From: Craurococcus roseus
GTDB taxonomy: Bacteria > Pseudomonadota > Alphaproteobacteria > Acetobacterales > Acetobacteraceae
Direction of reading: 5' to 3'
NCBI RefSeq assembly: GCF_039523795.1
Contig: NZ_BAAAFZ010000007.1
Coordinates: forward strand, 136,038-200,037
DNA length: 64,000 nucleotides
The notes under the pieces are model-generated. The model was not told the DNA's origin. It made no database searches and saw only the letters and a program-made list of their open reading frames with translations. Positions 42,306-50,670 of this stretch are shown in pieces. Both the position numbers and the translations under genes were made by a program. Numbering within the stretch: the stretch's first letter is position 1; each line of letters begins with the position of its first letter.

Positions 42306-43465
42306 GCGGGGCGACGACAGCCGCCTCCGGGCCTGCTGTGCCGGGCACCGGACCGTTGCCGCCCGGCGCCACCATCGGCATCCTCGGCGGCGGCCAACTC
42401 GGCCGGATGTCGGCCATGGCGGCGGCGCGGCTCGGATACCGCTGCCACGTCTTCGCCCCCGACGCCGGCAGCCCCGGCATGCAAATCGCCGCCGCGACCA
42501 CCGTCGCCCCATACGAGGACGAAGCGGCCCTCCGGCGGTTCGCGGCCGCGGCGGACGTCGTCACCTTCGAGTTCGAGAACGTGCCCGCTGCGACCCTCGC
42601 AGCGCTGGCCCCTCTCGCCCCTTGCCGTCCTGGGGTGGAGGTGTTGCGGGTCTGCCAGGACAGGGTCGTCGAGAAGGAATTCCTGGAGCGCGCCGGGGTT
42701 CCGGTCGCGCCGTGGCGTCCGGTGCGGTCGCCGGAGGAGCTGGAGGCGGCCGTGGCGGCGATCGGCCTTCCGGCCGTGCTGAAAACCACCCGCATGGGGT
42801 ACGACGGGCGCGGGCAGGCGGTGCTGCGGAGGGCCGAGGACGCCGAAGCCGCATATGCGGCCCTGGAGCCGAAACCGCTGGTCCTTGAAGCATTCGTGCC
42901 TTTCCGGGCGGAAGTTTCGGCCATCGCCGCGCGCGGTGCGGACGGCGTCGCCGCCGTGTTCGACGCGGTGGAGAACCGGCACCGCAACCACATCCTCGAC
43001 GTGTCGCTCGCCCCGGCGCGCGTGCCGGACGCGGTGGCCGCCACCGCGCGCGGACACGCCGTCCGGGTGGCGGCGGAATTCGACTTGGTGGGCGTGTTGG
43101 CGCTGGAGATGTTCCTGCTGCCGGACGGGACGCTGCTCGGCAACGAGATCGCCCCTCGTCCGCACAACTCCGGCCACTGGACCATCGACGCCTGCCTCGC
43201 CAGCCAGTTCGAGCAGCACGTGCGCGCCGTGGCCGGCCTGCCCCTCGCAGACCCCGCCCGCCACCACGACGCGGTCATGGCGAATCTGATCGGCCCGGAA
43301 GGCTTGGCCGCGTGGCCCCGGGTCGTCGGTGACGGGCGCTTGGCTGCGCATCTCTACGGCAAGGCCGAAGCGCGCCCAGGCCGCAAGCTCGGGCACGCGA
43401 CGCGGCTGCTGCCTTTGGGGAGCTTGGCGGATCTCGCCGAAGCGGACATCACCGCGGGGCTGTGA
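42302..43465 (+). CDS. purK: N5-carboxyaminoimidazole ribonucleotide synthase
   Basis: A 387-aa ATP-grasp enzyme that makes N5-CAIR from AIR, ATP and bicarbonate. Seen: IGILGGGQLGRMSAMAAARL near the N-terminus, QDRVVEKEFLERAGVPVAPW, LKTTRMGYDGRGQAVLRR (ATP-grasp loop), VLEAFVPFRAEVSAIAARG, FDAVENRHRNHILDVSLAPA and NEIAPRPHNSGHWTIDAC. The start is GTG 42302, overlapping purE. About 18 extra residues precede the fold. Confidence 0.93.
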   Translation: MSGATTAASGPAVPGTGPLPPGATIGILGGGQLGRMSAMAAARLGYRCHVFAPDAGSPGMQIAAATTVAPYEDEAALRRFAAAADVVTFEFENVPAATLAALAPLAPCRPGVEVLRVCQDRVVEKEFLERAGVPVAPWRPVRSPEELEAAVAAIGLPAVLKTTRMGYDGRGQAVLRRAEDAEAAYAALEPKPLVLEAFVPFRAEVSAIAARGADGVAAVFDAVENRHRNHILDVSLAPARVPDAVAATARGHAVRVAAEFDLVGVLALEMFLLPDGTLLGNEIAPRPHNSGHWTIDACLASQFEQHVRAVAGLPLADPARHHDAVMANLIGPEGLAAWPRVVGDGRLAAHLYGKAEARPGRKLGHATRLLPLGSLADLAEADITAGL

Positions 43466-43472
43466 TGCGTTT

Positions 43473-43490
43473 GCCACGGTATCCCGTGGC
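43473..43490 (+). terminator. Stem-loop after purK
   Basis: GCCACGG (43473-43479), loop TATC, CCGTGGC (43484-43490), followed by TTTGCGG. It lies 7 bases after the purK stop. The stem is strong but the T-run is short, so it is a weak intrinsic terminator or an RNA-stabilising hairpin. Confidence 0.4.
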
Positions 43491-43641
43491 TTTGCGGCAA
43501 CATCGATGTTTGAATGTTCGGGAACCGTCTCTCGCGGCTCCGGGATGGTGATAGCGTTCTGGCCGCGCGGCGCAGATTCGGCCTCATTGCGCGGCTGGGG
43601 GGAGCGCGGCGTTTGACGCAGTGGGATCGAGGAGAAAGAGG

Positions 43642-44721
43642 ATGAGCCTCAGGAAGGCGCTTCTGGCCGCGACGGCGCTGGCGCTGCCGACGGCGGCCGC
43701 GCAGGCGCAGCCCGTGACCGGCTTGTACGTGGGCGCCGGCGCCGGCGTGAACTTCCGGCACGATGCCGAAAGCCGCGGCGTCAGGATCGTGCCCGACAAC
43801 CCAGGCTTCGCCGGTGTCGCTTCCCTGGGTTGGGGCTTCGGCAACGGCGTCCGCGCCGAGATCGAAGGCAACTACCGGGAGAACGAGATCGACAAGCTCA
43901 CGGTCGAGGGCGCGCCCGGCGTCCGCTCGAGCTCGGGCTACCTCCGCAGCTACGGCGTGATGGGCAACGCGCTGTTCGACCTGAATCTCGATCGGTTCTT
44001 CGGCCTCCCCCTGGCGCCCTATGTCGGCGTCGGCGCCGGCTACGTTTGGAACGAGATCAAGAACGCCCGCTTTACCCGCGGCACGACGAGCTACCGCATC
44101 GATGACTCGGGCGACGGCCAGTTCGCCTACCAAGCCATCGCCGGCGTCGCCTTCAAGCTGTTCGACGTGCCCGGCCTCGCCTTCACGGCCGAGTACCGCT
44201 TCCTCGGCACGCTGAACCCGAAGATCGGCATCGACCGCGTCAGCGGCCCGCCGCGCGGCGATGTCGCCGCCGGCTTCAGGCCCGAGAACTACAACCACAG
44301 CGCCCTGCTCGGCGTCCGTTACAACTTCGGCGCCCCTCGCCCGGCGCCCGTCGTGACGGAGCAGCCGGTGGCGCCCCGGCAGCCGGAAGTGGCCCGCACC
44401 TACCTGGTCTTCTTCGACTGGAACCGGGCCGACCTCACGGACCGCGCGCGGCAGATCATCGGCGAGGCGGCGAACGCGTCCCGCACGGCGCGCGCGACGC
44501 GGATCGAGGTGGCCGGCCACGCCGACCGTTCCGGCACGCCGCAGTACAACCAGCGCCTGTCGCAACGCCGCGCGGACGTTGTCGCCGCCGAACTGGTCCG
44601 CCAGGGCGTGAACCGCGGCGACATCGGCGTGACGGCGTTCGGCGAGAGCCGGCCGCTGGTGCCCACCGCGGACGGCGTGCGCGAGCCGCAGAACCGCCGC
44701 GTCGAGATCGTGCTGCGCTAG
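43642..44721 (+). CDS. OmpA-like outer membrane protein, copy 1
   Basis: A 359-aa protein. Signal peptide RKALLAATALALPTAAAQAQ; then an eight-strand OmpA-type beta barrel (VTGLYVGAGAGVNFRHD, GVASLGWGFGNGVRAEIEGN, YVGVGAGYVWNEIKN, FTAEYRFLG, YNHSALLGVRYNFG). A Pro-rich linker precedes a C-terminal OmpA/Pal peptidoglycan-binding domain (TYLVFFDWNRADLTDRARQI, EVAGHADRSGTPQYNQRLSQ, RR, FGESRPLVPT, EPQNRRVEI). ATG 43642 has GAGAAAGAGG ahead. It anchors the outer membrane to the wall. It is followed by a paralogue at 45048. Confidence 0.9.
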   Translation: MSLRKALLAATALALPTAAAQAQPVTGLYVGAGAGVNFRHDAESRGVRIVPDNPGFAGVASLGWGFGNGVRAEIEGNYRENEIDKLTVEGAPGVRSSSGYLRSYGVMGNALFDLNLDRFFGLPLAPYVGVGAGYVWNEIKNARFTRGTTSYRIDDSGDGQFAYQAIAGVAFKLFDVPGLAFTAEYRFLGTLNPKIGIDRVSGPPRGDVAAGFRPENYNHSALLGVRYNFGAPRPAPVVTEQPVAPRQPEVARTYLVFFDWNRADLTDRARQIIGEAANASRTARATRIEVAGHADRSGTPQYNQRLSQRRADVVAAELVRQGVNRGDIGVTAFGESRPLVPTADGVREPQNRRVEIVLR

Positions 44722-45047
44722 GTTTCCAACAAACGGCCGCGCGGCTCCACCGGCGCGGACCCTTTTCCGGCACAGCGACGCGTCGTGGCCCCGCCGCGTC
44801 GTGTGTCCACGAGATCCGGCCGCGACCGGCGGACATCCGGCCGCGGTTCCGGAGCACCGCGCGCCGTTCCGCTCAGACGGTGGAACGGCGTGGCAGGCGG
44901 GCGTGGCTCGGATGCAACAGCGCGGACCATCCCTGCTACGACGTCGAACCGCAACCCTACTTGTCGTTTGTGACACTGACGCACATTGTCGACGGCAGCT
45001 GCTATCCTCGGCAAACTTCGCGCGGTGTGTGAATGGAGACGGTGAAG
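44722..45047. other. 326-bp region between the two OmpA-like genes
   Basis: No gene was recognised. The last ~90 bases are less GC-rich (ACTTGTCGTTTGTGACACTG and following) and probably hold the promoter of the second copy, but no unambiguous -35/-10 pair could be assigned. Confidence 0.4.
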
Positions 45048-46220
45048 ATGAGTATCAAAAAGGCATTGCTGGCCGCCACCATGCTGACGCTGCCCGCCGC
45101 CATGGCGAGCGCGCAGCCTGTCTCGGGGCCCTACATCGGCGTCGGCGCCGGCGCGAACTGGGTCAACAACCCGGAAAAGTTCGACATCACCGGCGACACC
45201 GCTCGGACGATCGCCGGTCTCCCGGCGAGCGCGGACATCCGCTTCAACGACGTCGGCAAGGCCAACTACGAGCTGGGCTGGGGCGGCGTGGCGAGCCTGG
45301 GCTGGGGCTTCGGCAACGGTCTTCGCGCCGAGGTCGAGGGCAACTACCGCTCAAATGAAGTCGACAGCATCCGCGGCTTCAACCTCGCGCCCATCGGCCG
45401 GACCGGCGGCTTCCAGACCACCTACGGCGTGATGGGCAACGTCTTCTACGACTTTGACCCGGGCTTCCTGGGCATCGGCCCGAGCTACGTCCAGCCCTAC
45501 CTCGGCGCCGGCGCCGGCTACATGTGGACCGACTTCCGTAATCTTCGCGGTGTCAGCGGCGCGCCGGGCAACGTCGGCACCCAGATCTTCTCGGACGACA
45601 AGGACGGCAGCTTCGCCTTCCAGGGCATCGCCGGCATCGCGGTGCCGTTCACTTGGCTCGGGGTCCCTGGCCTGACGTTGACGGCCGAGTACCGCTTCCT
45701 GGGCATCCTTGGCGCGGACATGGAAGTGTCGTCCCGCGACGCTGGCAACCGCGTCCTGCAGAGCGCCAAGCTCGATGTGGACAAGTACAACCACTCGGCC
45801 ATGCTCGGCATCCGGTACGCGCTGTTCCAGCCGGCGCCGGCGGCGCCAGTGGCCGCGCCGGTGCAGCCGGCCGCCCCGGCGCCCTCCATCGCCCGTACCT
45901 ACTTGGTGTTCTTCGACTTCAACCGCGCCGACCTGACCGCCCGGGCCCGGGAGATCATCGGCGAAGCGGCGCAGAACGCGCGGCGGGCGCAGTCGACTCG
46001 GATCGAGGTGGCCGGCCACGCCGACCGTTCCGGCACGCCGCAGTACAACCAGCGCCTGTCGCAACGCCGCGCCGAGGCGGTGGCGTCCGAGCTGGTGGCG
46101 CGCGGCGTCGGCCGCGACGAGATCGGCGTGTCGGCCTTCGGCGAGAGCCGGCCGCTGGTGCCCACCGCGGACGGCGTGCGCGAGCCGCAGAACCGCCGCG
46201 TCGAGATCGTGCTGCGTTGA
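45048..46220 (+). CDS. OmpA-like outer membrane protein, copy 2
   Basis: A 390-aa paralogue of the preceding gene. Signal peptide KKALLAATMLTLPAAMASAQ; barrel strands (SGPYIGVGAGANWVNN, GVASLGWGFGNGLRAEVEGN, YLGAGAGYMWTDF, YNHSAMLGIRYALFQ). A Pro/Ala linker leads to an OmpA domain (TYLVFFDFNRADLTARAREI, EVAGHADRSGTPQYNQRLSQ). The barrel has diverged and loops are longer, but two DNA blocks in the OmpA domain are identical to copy 1 (74 and 80 bases). ATG 45048 was chosen over an in-frame start five codons earlier. Confidence 0.9.
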   Translation: MSIKKALLAATMLTLPAAMASAQPVSGPYIGVGAGANWVNNPEKFDITGDTARTIAGLPASADIRFNDVGKANYELGWGGVASLGWGFGNGLRAEVEGNYRSNEVDSIRGFNLAPIGRTGGFQTTYGVMGNVFYDFDPGFLGIGPSYVQPYLGAGAGYMWTDFRNLRGVSGAPGNVGTQIFSDDKDGSFAFQGIAGIAVPFTWLGVPGLTLTAEYRFLGILGADMEVSSRDAGNRVLQSAKLDVDKYNHSAMLGIRYALFQPAPAAPVAAPVQPAAPAPSIARTYLVFFDFNRADLTARAREIIGEAAQNARRAQSTRIEVAGHADRSGTPQYNQRLSQRRAEAVASELVARGVGRDEIGVSAFGESRPLVPTADGVREPQNRRVEIVLR

Positions 46221-46323
46221 TCTGAAACGNCCCCCCGACGTCACCACTCCTTCTATTGAGCAGGCCCGGCGTCGACCACGCCAGGGGTGGACGAGAGCGA
46301 TACGCTGGCGGCAGGCCGCAGCG

Positions 46324-46476
46324 TCAGATGTAGCCCTGCATCGCGCTGATGAAGATGCGGAAGCAGCGGCCCGCCAGCAGAGATGCTTCGTAGGGCCCGA
46401 TCTCGACGACCTTGTACACCGTCAAGCCGGCGAAGCAGGCCCCGAGGAGATCGGTCAGGTTCAGTGATCGGTGCAT
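46324..46476 (-). CDS. Possible 50-aa hypothetical protein
   Basis: A short frame reads MHRSLNLTDLLGACFAGLTV, YKVVEIGPYEASLLAGRCFR and ends IFISAMQGYI. It has a mildly hydrophobic middle and a possible ribosome site (GGGGCGG). It is not recognised. The surrounding 46221-46718 contains nothing else except one N at 46230. It may be chance. Confidence 0.25.
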   Translation of the reverse strand: MHRSLNLTDLLGACFAGLTVYKVVEIGPYEASLLAGRCFRIFISAMQGYI

Positions 46477-46718
46477 TGTTCCGCCCCAGTTAGCGTACCA
46501 GGGCAGAGCGCCGAGGCTTTCGTATCGTTCCAAAAACAATATGTGTTTGGGCACTCCCGCAGTGGGCGGAGATGCGAAGCCGTGCCCTGCCTTCATCCAC
46601 GCGAAGCGCGGCGCCGTGCTCCCGGAAAACCGGTCAGCTCAGGCAGCCTTGAGGCCCTCGGCAGTCCGCGCCCCATCTGGACATGCGCCGGAAAACCCGA
46701 CGCCCTACGCCCGTCGCG

Positions 46719-46796
46719 TCAAAGGACGTTGAAGAGGTACAGCAGGATGATGATCGGGATGGGGATGCCGACGAGCCACAAGAGGATGCCGCGCAT
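46719..46796 (-). CDS. 25-residue hydrophobic membrane peptide
   Basis: The frame reads MRGILLWLVGIPIPIIILLY then LFNVL. A single transmembrane helix with an N-terminal Arg and a central GIPIPI makes up the whole protein. Similar tiny proteins (GILLWLIGIP-IPIIILLYLF) occur across Proteobacteria (recalled, not searched). GGCGGA precedes the ATG at 46796. Its start codon shares a CATG with the start proposed for the lipoprotein on the opposite strand. Function unknown. Confidence 0.6.
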   Translation of the reverse strand: MRGILLWLVGIPIPIIILLYLFNVL

Positions 46797-47445
46797 GGAT
46801 TCCGCCTTCCGTTGCGTTACAGTTTGGTTTGAACGTTCCGGCCTCAAGGACGCTTCGCGTCCGGATCTCGTCACACCGGGTCGTGAACAACGCAGCGGTC
46901 GCCCTCTCGCCTTCCGATTCTCCCTCCCCGTCCTCCTCTCGGCATTGCTCCTGCTCGGCTGCTCCGCCACACCGGGGAGCCCCTGGCTTGGCGGTTTGGG
47001 CGATCCCGTGCGGGGCGCCGCGCTCCGCGCGCCCGCGACGCTCGGTGACACCAGCCGCTGGGCTGGCCGGCCGGTGGAGGCGGCGGAGGCCGCGGCCGAA
47101 CTGGAGTTCCTGGCCAACGAGATGGCGACCAACCCCCGTTACGCACCGGAAGTCAATCCTGCGGTGGGGCAGCAACTCGAATTCGCGCGGCGTGAGATGC
47201 GGGAGTTCCTCGGCGTCGCGCCCTCCGCCGCGCCCGACTTGGTGATCGCCGGCTTGCGGCGCGCCGCTTCGGCTTTGCGGGCGGGCAGCAGGGCCGGCGC
47301 CGAAGCGGCGCTGTCCGGCCCGGCCTTTGCCTACGGCCCGTCCGCGACCCTAGGTCGACTCGCCTCCATGCCGCGGCTGCCGCGCGTGGCCGAAGCCGCC
47401 GGCGGCGTGGCGGCTGAGATGGACCGGCTGGAGCGCCGCCGCTGA
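46795..47445 (+). CDS. Putative lipoprotein of unknown function
   Basis: The frame encodes a clear lipobox, LPVLLSALLLLGCSATPGSP, so the mature protein starts at that Cys (about 47 residues after a plausible signal start). The mature ~160 residues are Ala-rich helices: AEAAAELEFLANEMATNPRY, QQLEFARREMREFLGVAPSA, APDLVIAGLRRAASALRAGS. No ATG, GTG or TTG lies close to the signal peptide. The nearest ATG is 46795, which gives a long N-region, so the start is uncertain. Not recognised as a named family. Confidence 0.55.
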   Translation: MDSAFRCVTVWFERSGLKDASRPDLVTPGREQRSGRPLAFRFSLPVLLSALLLLGCSATPGSPWLGGLGDPVRGAALRAPATLGDTSRWAGRPVEAAEAAAELEFLANEMATNPRYAPEVNPAVGQQLEFARREMREFLGVAPSAAPDLVIAGLRRAASALRAGSRAGAEAALSGPAFAYGPSATLGRLASMPRLPRVAEAAGGVAAEMDRLERRR

Positions 47446-47454
47446 AGGCCGCCG

Positions 47455-48540
47455 TCAGCCGAAGGCGATGAGCTGCCGCACCACTTCGCCGGTCTTCAGC
47501 CGCGCAAAGCCTTCGTTGATCTCGTCGAGCCGCAACGTGCCGCTGATGAGGTGGTCGAGGTGCAGCCGCCCTTGCTTCCAGAGCCCCAACAAACGCGGCA
47601 TGTCCACGCGGAAGCGGTTCGAGCCCATGGAAGAGCCCTGGATCTTCCGCTCCCGCAGGAAGTCGAAGCCGTGCAGCTCGATCTTGGTGCCGAAGGGGAC
47701 CATACCGATGATGGTGGCGGTGCCGCCCGGCCGCAGCATGGCGAAGGACTGCTCCGCCGTTTCCTTCATTCCCAGCGCCTCGAAGGAGTAATGCACGCCG
47801 GCGCCGGTCATGTCGCGCACCTGCGCGGCCACGTCGTCGTTGCCGGCGATCAGCGTGTCCGTGGCGCCCATGCGCTTCGCCATTTCCAGCTTGGAGGGCA
47901 GCCGGTCGATGGCGATGATGCGCTCCGCGCCCGCCAGCGCCGCGCCGTTCACGGTGGCGAGCCCGACGCCGCCGCACCCGATGACGGCGACCGTGGAGCC
48001 GGCCTCGATCCGCGCCGTGTTGAACACCGCGCCGACGCCGGTGATGACGCCGCAGCCGACCAGCGTGGCGCGGTCCAGCGGCACCTCGGGGTCGATCTTC
48101 ACCAGCGCGTTCTCGTGGACGAGCATCTGCTCGGCGAAGGCGGAGAGGTTCATGAACTGGTTCATCAGCTCGCCGCTGCGCCAGGACAGGCGGCGCGACA
48201 TGCCGGGCTGCAACTTGACCTCCGTGTTCTCGCAAAGGTTCGGGTGGCCGGTGGTGCATTGGGAGCAACCGCCGCAGAACACCGACAAGCAGCCGATCAC
48301 GTGGTCGCCCGGCTTCAGGTAGGTGACGCCGTCGCCCACCGTTTCCACCACACCCGCGACCTCGTGCCCCAGTACGACCGGCAGCGGATGCGGGTACAAC
48401 CCTTCGATGAAGTGCAGGTCGCTGTGGCACAGGCCGGCGTAGGCGGTGCGGAGCAGCACCTCCCGCGCCTTGGGTTTGGCCAGCGACACCTCTTCGATGG
48501 TGAGCGGCTGGTTCGGCGCGTGCAGCACGGCGGCCTTCAT
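47455..48540 (-). CDS. Zinc-dependent class III-type alcohol dehydrogenase
   Basis: A 361-aa medium-chain dehydrogenase. Catalytic zinc ligands lie in AGLCHSDLHF, GHEVAGVVE, and a late Cys in GCGVITGVGAV. The structural zinc lobe is CGGCSQCTTGHPNLC. The NAD-binding loop is VAVIGCGGVGLATVNGAALA followed by the ribose Asp in IIAIDRL. It resembles the NDMA-dependent/class III-like alcohol dehydrogenases of alphaproteobacteria. Substrate unknown. It is divergent from an enoyl-CoA hydratase gene across 77 bp, so a shared fatty-alcohol or acyl pathway is possible. Confidence 0.87.
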   Translation of the reverse strand: MKAAVLHAPNQPLTIEEVSLAKPKAREVLLRTAYAGLCHSDLHFIEGLYPHPLPVVLGHEVAGVVETVGDGVTYLKPGDHVIGCLSVFCGGCSQCTTGHPNLCENTEVKLQPGMSRRLSWRSGELMNQFMNLSAFAEQMLVHENALVKIDPEVPLDRATLVGCGVITGVGAVFNTARIEAGSTVAVIGCGGVGLATVNGAALAGAERIIAIDRLPSKLEMAKRMGATDTLIAGNDDVAAQVRDMTGAGVHYSFEALGMKETAEQSFAMLRPGGTATIIGMVPFGTKIELHGFDFLRERKIQGSSMGSNRFRVDMPRLLGLWKQGRLHLDHLISGTLRLDEINEGFARLKTGEVVRQLIAFG

Positions 48541-48617
48541 GGCGTTCCCTCCCCGTTGGTCCCTTGAGCCTAGCACCGGCCGGCGGTGTAGGCTCAAGGC
48601 CGGGAGGGACCGGCACC

Positions 48618-49412
48618 ATGGAACGAGAACTGTTGGTGGAACGGGCTGACGGCGTGGCGCTGCTCACCATGAACCGGCCGGAGCAGCTCAACGCGCTCGG
48701 CGGCGACATGCTGGCGCTGCTGCTGGAAGCTTTGCAGGAGGCGGCGACCGACCCGGAGGTCGGCTGCGTGGTGCTGACCGGCGCTGGGCGCGGCTTCTCG
48801 GCCGGTGGCGACATGAAGGCCAGGGCGGCCGGGCTTCGCCCGCCCTCAACGGGGCCGGAGGGCTTCATGGACCGCCTGCGGTCGCGCATGGAGGCGTCGC
48901 GCCTGCTGCACGAGATGCCGAAGCCCACGATCGCCATGCTGAACGGAGTCGCGGCCGGGGCCGGCATGTCGCTGGCGCTCGCCTGCGACATGCGCGTCGC
49001 GGGCGAAAGCGCGCGCATGACCACGGCCTTCGCCAAGATGGGCTTCTCCGGCGATTTCGGCGGGCACTGGTTCCTCGCCCGCCTGGTGGGGAAGGCGCGG
49101 GCGCGCGAACTCTACTTCAACTCGGAGATCCTGGACGCCGCGCGCATGGAGTCGCTCGGCCTCGCCAACCGCGTGGTGCCGGACGCTGCGCTGCGGGAGG
49201 AGACCATGGCGCTCGCGCGGCGGCTCGGCGCCGGCCCTCGCGTCGCGTGGCGCTGGATGAAACGCAACATGAAGGTGGCGGAGGAAGGAACCCTCGCCGA
49301 GGCGCTCGACGCGGAAGCCTTCGGCATGATGCGCTGCGAGGACACCGAGGACCACCGCGAAGCGGCGCGCGCCTTCGTCGAGAAGCGCCCCCCGGTGTTC
49401 AAGGGGCGCTGA
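48618..49412 (+). CDS. Enoyl-CoA hydratase/isomerase family protein
   Basis: A 264-aa crotonase. It has the N-terminal NRPEQLNALGGDMLALLLEA, the first oxyanion motif GRGFSAGGDMKARA, and the second VAAGAGMSLALACDMRVAG. The positions of the hydratase glutamates are not both obvious (AFAKMGFSGDFGGHWFLARL), so isomerase, hydrolase or another crotonase reaction is possible. CoA thioesters are the substrates in this family. ATG 48618 has GGGAGG about 10 bases ahead. Confidence 0.87.
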   Translation: MERELLVERADGVALLTMNRPEQLNALGGDMLALLLEALQEAATDPEVGCVVLTGAGRGFSAGGDMKARAAGLRPPSTGPEGFMDRLRSRMEASRLLHEMPKPTIAMLNGVAAGAGMSLALACDMRVAGESARMTTAFAKMGFSGDFGGHWFLARLVGKARARELYFNSEILDAARMESLGLANRVVPDAALREETMALARRLGAGPRVAWRWMKRNMKVAEEGTLAEALDAEAFGMMRCEDTEDHREAARAFVEKRPPVFKGR

Positions 49413-49434
49413 CGGCCGCTCCGCCGGCGGGAGG

Positions 49435-50123
49435 CTATGAGGCGCCGGCGCAGACGTCGACCTCCGCGCCCGCGCCGAGCGCCGCCAACTCGCGCACGCC
49501 CGTGTCCGTCAGCCGGTACAGGTCGCGGCCGGTGGGTTCGAACCAGCCGTAGACGTTGCGGTACAGGATGCGCCCGGCGCGCGGTGGAGCACGGCGGCGC
49601 AGCGCAGGGCGCGCTGCCTGTACGCCGTCATCTGCCGCACACCCCCGGGCCGCCCTCCGGGCGTCGGGTCGCCGCGCCGCTTGGCGTGCTCGGCGAGGAC
49701 GCGCGCGGCGCGTTGGCGGTTGCGGCGGGGCGCGCGGACGGCGAGCGGCTCCGCGAGTGCGGACACCGCGCCATCGGCCTCGACGGCGAGCAGCCCGAGG
49801 CCGAGCCGCCGGCACAGGCGCTTGAACCCGCCCGCGCCCCGCTTGGACCGCGGCAGCGCCGCCGAGGGTACGGCGAGGTAGACGAGGTCCGTCACCGCGA
49901 ACCGGTCGACGCATTGCAGCACGCCGGCGAGCGTGACGGCGCGCTTGAGCTCGACGACCACGGGCAGGTCCGGCTCCTTGGGGGAGACGGCCACCACGTC
50001 GCAGCCCCGCACCTCGCCCTTCGGATCCAGCCCGCGCACGCGCAGGAAGCGCTTCACGGGCGCGTACAACTCGCACTCTGCGCGGTGCGGCTTGGCACGC
50101 TGCCGCTGCGTCCCGTCGGTCAA
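49435..50123 (-). pseudogene. DUF2161 (PD-(D/E)XK-type) gene, frameshifted at the 3' end
   Basis: The main frame (50123 to about 49590) reads ECELYAPVKRFLRVRGLDPK, GEVRGCDVVAVSPKEPDLPV, VVELKRAVTLAGVLQCVDRF and RLCRRLGLGLLAVEADGAV, then MTAYRQRALRCAAVL. This is DUF2161 with the nuclease-like E...D...E-x-K. The expected end (AGRILYRNVYGWFEPTGRDL, YRLTDTGVRELAALG) is in another frame, running to 49435. Several residues expected at the junction are missing, so an out-of-frame deletion near 49585 is likely. The truncated first-frame protein might still fold. Confidence 0.65.
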
Positions 50124-50209
50124 AGGCCCGGCTCCCTGCTCGGCCGGCCGTTTGGACCGCGCGGGCGCCGGGCGCCAAGCCGCGTTGCGGACGCGCAGCG
50201 AGCCGCGCG

Positions 50210-50581
50210 TCAGCTATCGGCGTTCCAGATGTCCACGTCCCACCGCCAGCCCTCCGCTCCGCGCTTCCAGAGCACGACGTACTTGAGCGCCACCGGCGCC
50301 CCGCCGCCCTTCACAGCGAGTTCGGCGCGCCCGACCTCCTGGGCGCGGTCGCCGAGCACGTCGAGGCTGACCGTGTGCAGCTTGATGCCTAGGACGCCGA
50401 GCGCCTCCGCCGCGCCGCGCCAGAAGTCCGCGATCGCCGGCAAGCCCGTCACGGTGGGCGCGCCGGGCGGCAGGATGCGGGCATCCCGCGTGTAGACCCG
50501 CTCCAGCGCCCCGAAATCGCCGCGGCCGACGACCTCTTCCTCGAACACCCGGTTGGTGGCCCGGAATTCCTCGTTCGCCAT
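50210..50581 (-). CDS. NTF2-like (SnoaL/DUF4440) protein
   Basis: A 123-aa protein with the cystatin-like cone: NRVFEEEVVGRGDFGALERV, YTRDARILPPGAPTVTGLPA, IADFWRGAAEALGV, and a final VVLWKRGAEGWRWDVDIWNA. The NTF2 fold includes isomerases, hydrolases and stress proteins; no catalytic set is assignable. ATG 50581 was chosen with GGAGGG ahead. Confidence 0.78.
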   Translation of the reverse strand: MANEEFRATNRVFEEEVVGRGDFGALERVYTRDARILPPGAPTVTGLPAIADFWRGAAEALGVLGIKLHTVSLDVLGDRAQEVGRAELAVKGGGAPVALKYVVLWKRGAEGWRWDVDIWNADS

Positions 50582-50670
50582 GGTGCCCTCCCCGCCAGCG
50601 GCCGAGACTGCCCCGGACAGGCGCCGCAAGGAATCACATCGCCGTGCGGTACGGTGGTGGCGCCCGGCCG

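Noticed and set aside
49530..49560. tRNA T-loop-like GGTTCGAACC
   Set aside because: It lies in the DUF2161 coding frame (YGWFEPTG) and no acceptor or anticodon stem can be built around it.
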